Position numbers and translations under genes: made by a program
In this document: piece by piece, positions 51,803 to 60,600 of the stretch
How positions within the stretch are numbered: the first letter of the stretch is position 1
Layout: each line of letters opens with the position of its first letter
The notes under the pieces: model-generated
Databases searched by the model: none
The model's input: only the letters and a program-made list of their open reading frames with translations
Told to the model about the DNA's origin: nothing
Assembly (NCBI GenBank): GCA_965223165.1
Contig: CBDCVQ010000018.1
Location: 248,001 to 312,000 of the forward strand
Length of the DNA: 64,000 bases
Origin: JABDMH01 sp965223165
GTDB lineage: Bacteria; Bacteroidota; Bacteroidia; Chitinophagales; Saprospiraceae
Reading direction: 5' to 3'

Positions 51803-54800
51803 TTAATGGACAAGCATCTTGCGACCGATTCTTCGATCGCCTGCTTGCAGCTCATAGTAGATCAGGCCTTGCACACCTAGTTCTCGGGTGCTTATCTGTT
51901 CTGACTGAAGGCCTTGACCGTACGAATTTGACCGTTGATGCACTAACCTTCCATGAATATCATAAAACGAGAGCCTGGCCGGCATGGCCTCTGGCAACTC
52001 AAACCGGATGGTGGTCATCTCCGTAAATGGATTGGGCTCGTTCTGATAAAGCTGAGCCAACTGTCCACCGGATTCTACAAATCGCATGGCCACACCTTTG
52101 TATCCACCATCGGCAAAGTAAGAAGCGGCCGGTGTGATGCGGCTGGATACGCTCAGTGCGTCGCGCAGCATGACTGGCCGCGTGGCCTCCACCCAGACCG
52201 TGAACAACTGAGCACCCGGCATTGATGCTGGAGCGTCTCCGTTCCAGCTGGTCGTGATCAGTCCCTCGTCCATGCGCTGTAGGCCGAAGTGATGGTCGCT
52301 CATACGTAGGTCGCCCTTAGCCTCGACATGGCTGATACTTAGCACTTGCGGATCCGCGACCAAAGTAAACTGAAAGCCCTCCAATCCCTGGACTTCCTCC
52401 AGGCGCAAGGTGACTGGCACGATCTCGCCCCTTTCCAGCATCACATCCTCCGTCACCATCACCAGTTTGGAGGCTGATCGACCCGCCCGGGCCGTAGGAT
52501 CTGAATCCAAGTCTAGGTCTCCCACTTTCATGCCGATGAAATCCCTCTGTTCTGTGCGTTGATCCAAGCTCAGGACCAACCGCTCCGGAAATCGCTCTGA
52601 CTGGGGCTGGTCCGTCTGAAACTGGTAGTCGGCCAGCACAAATCTCCACGAGTCGCTATGCTCGAAGCGCTCGATGTTGCCCAGAATCAGATTTCGCACT
52701 TCCAGCAAATCCAGCGCGTTGATAAATCCATCTGCATTGACGTCTGCAGCGATCATAGTATACGGCGAACCCAATTTGCTCATCTCCACAATATGCTTCT
52801 GCATTAGGATCAGGTCCATGGTCGAAATGCCGTTATTGTGGTCCAGATCCTTACTCGGGGTCACGCTGACCACCGTATTCATAGGTACCTGAAAATTGAA
52901 TCGACCGTCCTGACCGGTTTCCGTGTTGAGAGACAATGCTTGTCCCACAGCTCTGACGGTGACACTTTCGATCATATCCCCGTTCTCGGTGAAGATATTG
53001 CCTAGCAATTGTCCATGATTGCCTCCCATAGTGGTGCATCCGCCCATATTGTTTTGGACCACCAAGACTACATCACAGAAGTCAAAGGATCCTTTCTCGT
53101 CGATCACCCACAGGCGGATCGTCTGCGTGCCTATCTGCTCACATCCGACTACAATGCTGTCCGCATCTTCTACCCAGGTGTCGTCATTGACTTGATCGAG
53201 TAGCTCGATGCGGAAGTAGATGCTGTCTTCACTGTCACATGCTGCCGCACTACTGCTGTTGAACTCTTCTGCCCAGACCGTCACCATCGCCGTGTCTATC
53301 GTACCATCTTGATCCAAGTCCATCGGAGTCAACTCCGCCGTCAAGCTCGTGATACAGATCGCCGTCGGCTTCTTGCCTGTCTCGATGGTAAACTCATCGA
53401 TGCAGTAGCTCTCATTCTGACATTCATCCGTCACCCGTACCTTCAGCTTGTAGTCTCCCGCTACCAGATCTTCTACCTCTGCTTCGAAGTAGTCCTCCTC
53501 TCCTTCCAGATCGCCGGAGCCCGCTGCTACCAGCTCTTTGGTCTCGCCACCCTTTACAGAGTGTAGCTCCCAGTGGTAACTCAACGTGCCACACGGATCG
53601 GTCACCGTCACTTTCTGGCTCAGGTTGTAGTAGCAGCCGGCGGCCTCTACCACGCCCAGCTCGTTTTCAAAGGTACAGACCGGTGGCATCGTATCTACCA
53701 CAATGATCTTCTGCTCCCAAGGTATGGTCCGGCCACTGTACTCCGGATCCAACCACCAGTATGCCAGATTCTCCGGCTGACCTTCAAAGTAGCACCAGTC
53801 GATGAAGTACCAGGTACGTACTACTTTGTAGCATGCCTCGTCTCCTCCTACGATCTTAAATACTTTGTCCGTGTAGTTGATACCTATGATCCGACAGTCG
53901 TCGTCAAATCGGTACTCGGGATACCCCGTGTGCTCCGGTGACAGATCGCCCGTCGCATTGCCTGCCTCATCATACTCGATGCCACAGGTGTACACCGTAT
54001 TCTCAAATGGCTTGTGAAACATGCCTTTGTCCAGCTCACAGTTGTTGCCCACCCAGATCAGCTGCTTGCGCGTGATCGTATCTACGCGGTGTCCGGGATG
54101 CTGGTACTGACCATTTTCATCCGGAGGACAGCCTGGGATAAACTTCCACTTTCGGTAGATGTATCCCTGACCACAGTGGTCAAACTCACACCATACCGTC
54201 TGCTCGCACTGGATCGCCTGGCTACAATTCACCACCACCTGACCCGACATCGTATTCTGGAAGGGCTCGGTATAATAACATGAATCGTAGTATACTTCCT
54301 TCCACACATAGCCCAGGTGCTCGTCGTGTACTTTCTCCTGTCGTACGTAGGTCGTACAGATACATTCTTTGTCGTAGTATCCACCCATGCTAGCTTCAGG
54401 CACATTGCCATACTCATCTCTCCACACTTTGTCGTAGCCACCAAACAGGCTGTCCAGCTCGGCCAAGGCCACCTTGTCGCCATCTTTGGCTGCGTCTACT
54501 ATCCACTCGATGCTCACCGGATGGATCACACCAGGATAGTCATACTTGTCGTGCTTGTACGCACCACAGGTGATATCCAGTCGGTTGGCTACATCCTTCT
54601 CGATTTGGATCGGGGTCTTGTCTTCGACTTTGACCCACGTCCAACACTTGCTCCAGTTGCACCAGTAGTCTACGACCAGTAGCTCTACCATTACCTCCTT
54701 GCAGGCGTCATCGCAGTCAAACGGTACCGCATCACTCCAGCCACCACCGATCTGGCTCCACAGGTCTATCTCCTCGTCGGTGATGAAGTGCTCACCATTG

Positions 54801-56710
54801 CTGCCGTTTCGCAGGCTAGTTAAGTTTTCAAATTCTTGCTCACATCCCAGGTCCTTGAGATGTCGTTTGAAGTAGTGTTCGTCGACTGGGTAGGGATGGT
54901 CCTGGCATGCCAATGTGCCATGTTTCAGCAGGTCATACTTCCAAGCATTCCATAGTAGGTCACTGCATTCTCTGCCATCTTCCTTCAGCCACTTCATCGT
55001 CTTGTAGTAGTGCGCTTCCACCTCGTCCACATGCTTGTCCTGCTCCAATTCTGCACACCAGATCGTATCATGCTCGTCATAGCACGCCGCCCTGACGGAG
55101 TCACAGAGATCGACACAGCCCTCGTACCAGTCTGCACGTCTGGCTAAGAGCAGATTAACGTCGCAGTTGTCCCAACTACCTTCGTCAAATGTGGTTGCGT
55201 CCACCCAAACTTTCTTGCCACTGAGGCCAACGATCACGCCTTTGTCACATACCGCGACCGGCTTGGTGTAATCTTTGACTTTGATCCAACAAGTGTCATA
55301 GCCGATGTTGTGACAACTGTCATATGCTTCGTAGTAAATGGGTACCGGCAGTCCGTGAGGAATTTTCACATTCTTGTGTGCCTCAAAGACACCCGGTGTG
55401 CTACTCTCTTCAAACACCACCGTAGCAATACCAGGAACGATTGCCTTGACATACTTCACCCCGCTGCACTCATCTTCAACCACCACGGGTGGCAGATAAG
55501 TATGGGCCCCACAGTCGTGCGAGCCGGCAGGCACATACAACGTGTCCGCATGGATCAAGTCAGGATTGGCTTTTGCGTCCAGGTCACACGTGACCTCGGG
55601 CGGCACGGTATCCAGGTCGATCACCCAAAACTCACAAGTCCAATACCCAGGTACGGGACCTGCGGTGAGACCATTGCTCATATCATCGGGTACCGCACAG
55701 TTGCCATTGGCCAAAGCGCCATAGCAGCTCTGCTTGATCTCCACCGTGTATCGAGTCTGCTCCATACAGCCGTGGTCAGCAAAGTCTGCCACTTCTACAT
55801 GCACGCTGATCCCACACTTAGGATCAATGTAATCACTGATGAAGCATATCGTGTCGCAAAAGTCGTTGGCGGCTGTCTCTGCGCCGGTTGGCCGTAGATC
55901 GTTCACGACCATGAAGGGGCCGACCTTATCATCTTCACAATAGATCGTGTCCCTTGGTGCACAATACGTATTCGCCCTGGTGATCTCTGGCAGTCGGAAT
56001 ACGACGATGGTGTCGTAACCCACACCTCGATGACCATCCTTGCTGAAAGCCTCAAACTCGCGTAAGATCACTTTGACCGTGTCCTCGGCCTCCGTACCAA
56101 TGGCTTCACAGGAGTTGTTGACATAAGCCAGCCAGTCGGCCACAAATTCGGCCTCTTCATCCTGGTTCTGACACGGAATCATGGCCAGCGGAATCGGCAA
56201 CGGATAGTCCTCGTCATCCGGAGTCAAGGTAACCGCCGGATCCAGGCAGTAGACATTGTAGGATGCTCCTACGATCTCCGGTGCGTTGTACTGCTTAAAC
56301 GTCAGATAGCTCCAACATGCACCATTACCCCCTCCGGTAATGCTCACGTTGACAGTCAACTGTCGTCCAATATAAGGACATGCGTACATCGTGATTTCAT
56401 AGTCCGCACCAACGTCCTCCATATATAGAATACGCTGCCCGTACGAGCCTTTTATCTCGATCGTTAAGCTGTCCCCCTGCGCCCGGATGGCGTCCGCATT
56501 GGTCACTAGCTCGCGCACCAGCACGCGTGCGGTGTCGTCAGATCCCACCGACGCATTAATATGCGTACAGTTCGGTCCGACCTGGGCACTGGACCAGCCG
56601 GCCAGCAGGCTGGCGGCCATCATTAGTAAGTAGCGAGATCTTCTATGTAAGATAGATGTTATGGTTGCCAAGTGCTTGGCAATCAGCGAGTAGTGGCTTT
56701 CGATTGACAT
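51803..56710 (-). CDS. Giant T9SS-exported protein with dockerin and cohesin-like domains, paralog B
   Basis: 1635 residues. A signal segment (YLLMMAASLLAGWSSAQ) ends near residue 43; ATG at 56710 is the first start, though the signal may begin later. Residues about 44-1230 are a Cys-rich body shared with A and C, with HYR-like modules. Around 1237-1287 is a regulatory-like fold (GQDGRFNFQVP). Two dockerin-like calcium loops follow near 1287 and 1323 (DLDHNNGISTMDLILMQKHI; DVNADGFINALDLLEVRNLI). A cohesin-like domain spans about 1420-1545 (VQGLEGFQFTLVADPQVL). The end is a T9SS sorting domain (NEPNPFTEMTTIRFELP to RKMLVH). Likely secreted to the surface or matrix. Confidence 0.85.
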   Translation of the reverse strand: MSIESHYSLIAKHLATITSILHRRSRYLLMMAASLLAGWSSAQVGPNCTHINASVGSDDTARVLVRELVTNADAIRAQGDSLTIEIKGSYGQRILYMEDVGADYEITMYACPYIGRQLTVNVSITGGGNGACWSYLTFKQYNAPEIVGASYNVYCLDPAVTLTPDDEDYPLPIPLAMIPCQNQDEEAEFVADWLAYVNNSCEAIGTEAEDTVKVILREFEAFSKDGHRGVGYDTIVVFRLPEITRANTYCAPRDTIYCEDDKVGPFMVVNDLRPTGAETAANDFCDTICFISDYIDPKCGISVHVEVADFADHGCMEQTRYTVEIKQSCYGALANGNCAVPDDMSNGLTAGPVPGYWTCEFWVIDLDTVPPEVTCDLDAKANPDLIHADTLYVPAGSHDCGAHTYLPPVVVEDECSGVKYVKAIVPGIATVVFEESSTPGVFEAHKNVKIPHGLPVPIYYEAYDSCHNIGYDTCWIKVKDYTKPVAVCDKGVIVGLSGKKVWVDATTFDEGSWDNCDVNLLLARRADWYEGCVDLCDSVRAACYDEHDTIWCAELEQDKHVDEVEAHYYKTMKWLKEDGRECSDLLWNAWKYDLLKHGTLACQDHPYPVDEHYFKRHLKDLGCEQEFENLTSLRNGSNGEHFITDEEIDLWSQIGGGWSDAVPFDCDDACKEVMVELLVVDYWCNWSKCWTWVKVEDKTPIQIEKDVANRLDITCGAYKHDKYDYPGVIHPVSIEWIVDAAKDGDKVALAELDSLFGGYDKVWRDEYGNVPEASMGGYYDKECICTTYVRQEKVHDEHLGYVWKEVYYDSCYYTEPFQNTMSGQVVVNCSQAIQCEQTVWCEFDHCGQGYIYRKWKFIPGCPPDENGQYQHPGHRVDTITRKQLIWVGNNCELDKGMFHKPFENTVYTCGIEYDEAGNATGDLSPEHTGYPEYRFDDDCRIIGINYTDKVFKIVGGDEACYKVVRTWYFIDWCYFEGQPENLAYWWLDPEYSGRTIPWEQKIIVVDTMPPVCTFENELGVVEAAGCYYNLSQKVTVTDPCGTLSYHWELHSVKGGETKELVAAGSGDLEGEEDYFEAEVEDLVAGDYKLKVRVTDECQNESYCIDEFTIETGKKPTAICITSLTAELTPMDLDQDGTIDTAMVTVWAEEFNSSSAAACDSEDSIYFRIELLDQVNDDTWVEDADSIVVGCEQIGTQTIRLWVIDEKGSFDFCDVVLVVQNNMGGCTTMGGNHGQLLGNIFTENGDMIESVTVRAVGQALSLNTETGQDGRFNFQVPMNTVVSVTPSKDLDHNNGISTMDLILMQKHIVEMSKLGSPYTMIAADVNADGFINALDLLEVRNLILGNIERFEHSDSWRFVLADYQFQTDQPQSERFPERLVLSLDQRTEQRDFIGMKVGDLDLDSDPTARAGRSASKLVMVTEDVMLERGEIVPVTLRLEEVQGLEGFQFTLVADPQVLSISHVEAKGDLRMSDHHFGLQRMDEGLITTSWNGDAPASMPGAQLFTVWVEATRPVMLRDALSVSSRITPAASYFADGGYKGVAMRFVESGGQLAQLYQNEPNPFTEMTTIRFELPEAMPARLSFYDIHGRLVHQRSNSYGQGLQSEQISTRELGVQGLIYYELQAGDRRIGRKMLVH

Positions 56711-56784
56711 CGGTGTTAGTTTCAGTTAGCTATCAAGGATCAACATATTCAAAAATGATACCAATTAAAGCTTGGCATCATGCG

Positions 56785-56908
56785 TGTCCCCGTAGCTACC
56801 CTGCACCGCGAGTCTCCGTGCAACTGGGATTTGAGATCGCTTTTTGATCGCTAATATGTACAGCCAGGTCGTGTTCTCGCTCTAGAATTCGGCGAAGCTC
56901 TACTAGCA
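56785..56908. repeat. Diverged relative of the 33-kb MITE-like element
   Basis: Bases 56892-56906 (GCGAAGCTCTACTAG) differ by one base from the right end of the 228-bp element (GCGAAACTCTACTAG, 33348-33362). In the same order and orientation both sequences also carry TCCCCRTAGCTAC, GAGATCGCT and TAGAATT. The spacing differs, so the copy is degenerate. It lies between giant B and the 3' end of the intron. Confidence 0.35.
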
Positions 56909-56917
56909 AGGTGAGGA

Positions 56918-57547
56918 ATCGAGTGGAGAAAGTAAGATAGACTTTTAGACCTACGGAATCCGCAAAGGAGTCCACCTTACTTGCCCCTCTCAGACCACCG
57001 GACGTACGGTTCACGTATCACGGCGGTTGCCAGAGTAACTTTTGGCTAGGTTCTATTCCCCGTTTCGTTGGTAACACTCATCAGGTACTTAGAGCTTTCC
57101 GAGCCGTTCCTCCCCAATAAGTCGAGCATCTCAGGTGTCGCTCCTGCTACTCCACGATGTACGTGAATATCACCTTCATCACCTATACGCCAGGTTCGGT
57201 CCTTCACATCGATAAGCTCAATGCTACTATGACCTCGGCTGACTTCTGAACTACGACAGTCAATGTCCATCCAGATCTCCCCGGGTAAGGCGCAAATACC
57301 TTCACATTTATGCCTGCTACATCTACGTCATCACCATCCGTGCAAGTATCGGACTTTAGAGATAATCGCCTCCTCATCCAGTGACCATGCCTAACTATGT
57401 GATTCCTGTTCGTCAGGCCTATGTTTTGCCTTCGGCTTCCTTCAACCATGTCCTCACGGATATAATCTTGCCGTTCGGCTAATGCTTCCCCTTGCCGGGT
57501 GCATAGAGGACTTTCACCTCCTAGTATCTGTGCCATACCGGGCGCAC
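56918..57547 (-). mobile_element. ORF-less group II intron (probably class IIC)
   Basis: The minus strand starts GTGCGCCCGGTATGGC at 57547 (GUGYG 5' consensus), with GGTGAAAGTCC soon after. A 34-nt domain V-like hairpin lies at 57027-56994 with CGC in its 5' strand, and a long 14-bp stem (56982-56969 with 56943-56930) stands for domain VI. The end near ACTCGATT (56924-56917) is approximate. No reverse transcriptase frame is present, so domain IV is empty and splicing or mobility would need a maturase from elsewhere. The 5' exon ends just past an intrinsic terminator, the usual IIC target. Hairpin loop ACGAA (57413-57409) complements the exon TTCGT. Confidence 0.7.
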
Positions 57548-57551
57548 CACG

Positions 57552-57578
57552 AAAAAAGCCGCTTCTCTCGAAGCGGCT
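57552..57578 (-). terminator. Intrinsic terminator of giant C
   Basis: Minus strand AGCCGCTTC, GAGA loop, GAAGCGGCT, then TTTTTT (57578-57552). A perfect 9-bp stem. The group II intron begins five bases past it. Confidence 0.85.
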
Positions 57579-57629
57579 CCACTAGAACTCATGTATAGTA
57601 ACTAACTCAAGAATTGACTTATTGATTTC

Positions 57630-57663
57630 GTGAGCGATCAGCACGGTCATGCCGATCGCTCAC
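57630..57663 (-). other. 3' UTR hairpin after giant C
   Basis: GTGAGCGATC and GATCGCTCAC form a perfect 10-bp stem with a further GCA/TGC pairing inside, starting nine bases after the stop of giant C and about 50 bases before its terminator. It may protect the long mRNA's 3' end; this is inference. Confidence 0.45.
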
Positions 57664-57671
57664 TACTTACA

Positions 57672-60600
57672 TTATCTTATGACAATCATCTTCCTCGTTG
57701 CCGTATACGTGTCACTATCCAGCTGATAGTACAGTACCCCAGTGGTGTTCAGGGTAGACTGCTCCACGTTTACCTCATTGTATCCCTTGTCATACTGGCC
57801 TTTGATTGATTGAATCACCTTGCCAGTCACATCGTATATGGTGATCGTAGCGTCCAGCTGCTCCGGCAGCACAAAACCGATAGCTGTGCTGACTCTAAAT
57901 GGATTGGGTCGGTTTTGATACAGGGCAAAGTCCCGAGTAGTCGCGGCTTCTCCTGTGAAATTCAATGCGACACCCAGCAGTTGATTGTCCGGCGTGTAGG
58001 CCTCAGCCTCCGTGATCTTGCCATTGATGGTCATCACTTCGCTCAGCTTTGCCGGAGCCAGGGCTTCGAAAGTCAAGGTGAACAATGGCTCACCCTCATC
58101 TTGCCACTGCAAGTCGCTAGCATGCCAACTCGTACTGATCAGACCCTCATCGATGCGATGTAGCCCAAAGTTGTCATCCGTGAGGCCTGCTGCCAGATCA
58201 ATGTCTCTCATCCGCAGGGAGCCGGCATCAAAATTCAACGTGAACTGATAGCCTTCCACTTGCTGCAGATCTCTGGCCGTGAAGGATACCTGATAGGTAT
58301 TACCCGGTTTGATCGACTGGTCTGCGACTTCGATCACCAGATTACCCGCTGTACGACCTGCAGATCTACTTGGGTCATTGCTCATATTGACATCTCCGAT
58401 CTTTATACCGGTGAAATCGACTGCCATGCTCTCGTTAAGGCCCGAGATCTTGTAACTCTCGGTAGCGGTGACGTCGTTGACAAATCGCCAGGAGTTGGAG
58501 CTTGAGAATGCATCGATCTTGCCCAGGATCAGGCTCCGCAGTTCAAGCAAATCAAGCGGATTGATCTTGTCGTCATCATTGACGTCCGCTGCGATCATAC
58601 GATATTCTGTCTCCAGTCGCTGCTTACCCAAAATGTGCTTTTGAATCCGTACCAGGTCAGCCGTGCTGATGCCATTCATGGGATCGACGTTCTTCTCAAC
58701 AGCGATATCCACGTTTAGGCCCAGCGATGCGGCAAAGTTGTATGCACCCGAAGCCCCCGTGGTAAAGTTAAACACGGTGCCATCTGACATTTTTGCCTTG
58801 ACCTGTACTTGCTCGACGCTCTCCTGCAGCTCGGTAGTGATCTGTCCTCGTACACCCACGTTGGAGGTACTGACATCACCACAAGCATTCATGTTATCCT
58901 GAGGCACAACAAGTACATCGCAGTAGTCACTGGTGTTGGACGGAATACTCTTGACCCAAAGTCTCACCATAAATGGATCGGGTAAATGCTCACATCCGAT
59001 GGCCAGACTATCTGCATCTTCCGGATCCAACGTATCATCATTCACGCCATCGATAAATTCGATGTAATACTCCAAGCTCCTGTCATCACAAGCTGGCGTG
59101 CTACTATTCACTTGGTACTCGGCCGCCCAGATCGTCACCATACCCGTATCGATCTGTCCGTCATTGTCCAGATCCATCGGATTCAGTTCTGCCGTGATGC
59201 TCGTCAGACAGACCACTCCCGGTTTCTTCAGGGTATTGACGGTGAACTGATATTGGTCGATCGCCTCGTTCTGGCAATCGTCCGTCACGATGGCTTTCAG
59301 CAAGTAGTCACCGGTCTCAAGATCTGGAACAGCGACGTCAAACGTGCTACCCAGGGACATATCGAGCGTTCCGCTGCCATCCTCGACAAACTCAAGTTCG
59401 TTGCCCTTGACGATCTTATAGAGCAACCACCGGTAGCTGATCACACCGCATTCGTCGGCTACATCCACAGTAGTGGCAAAATCGTAGGCGCATCCAGGTG
59501 TGTTTACGACATCGCCTCCGGCCAGCGGATCAATCAAGATGGTCGGACCGACCGTGTCTCTCAGCACGATTTTCTGCGTGTACTTAAAGATATTGCCGGC
59601 ATACGTCGGATCTGCCCACCAATTGTCTGCGATTGGCTTTTCGACCTCGCACCAATCGGTGAAGCACCAGGTCCGAATCACTTTATAGCAAGCCTCATCA
59701 CCGCCGACGATGCGGAATACTTTGTCATAGTATCCGATGCCTACGATGCGGCAGTCATCATCAAACGTATAGCTGGGTCGTCCGATGCTATCCGGATGCG
59801 CTGGTCCACCAACATTGCCACTGCCATCCGCATCAAACTCGATGTCACACAAATCAATCGTGACGTCCTCCGGAAAGGTAAACATGCCCGAATCCAACTC
59901 GCATTCGTTGCCAACCCAGATCTGCTGGATGCGGACAATGGTGTCTGTGGGATGACCCGCGCCCATATCAGCCGTGGGACACCCTTGCCAGATCTTAAAC
60001 TTCCTGTAGATAACCCCTTGCCCACAGTGATCAAACGTAAACCAAATGTCCTGGTCACAGTGTACATTCTCCCTGCAGTTGACCAGCACTACTCCGTGAG
60101 AAAGCGTCGAGGCATCCGCATCGTAATCACAATAGCGACCTACCGTGTCGACCTCTTGCCAGCCCAGGTGATCATCGTAGACCAGCTTGGTGCCGGCTGA
60201 ATCTTGGCACTCACATGTGCTATCGACAAATGGGATATCGCAATCCAATTCTTGTCCGTCCTCGTCGACGAAGTTTCCGTATGGATCCTTCCACGCTTTC
60301 ACGTAGCCACCCAGCAATTCGTCCAGGGCATCAAAGGCTGCCTCTTCACCAGCATCAGCACGCTCCACCAATTCAGCCAAACTTACTGGGTCAATCTCAC
60401 CGTCTATCGCATGTTGCTGATCACGGTACGTCTTGCAAGTGATGTCGATCAGCTCCACTACATCTTTACCAATCTTCAAGGGCGTTTTGTCCTCTACCCA
60501 CACATCCGTCCAGCACTTGCTCCAGTTGCACCAGTAATCCATCACCAGGATCTCTACCGTGACCGGCCCGCAAGCGTCGTCGCAGCTGAAGAACACATCT

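Noticed and set aside
57204..57536. Open frames inside the group II intron region
   Set aside because: Short, without RT or maturase motifs, and placed over predicted structured RNA domains.
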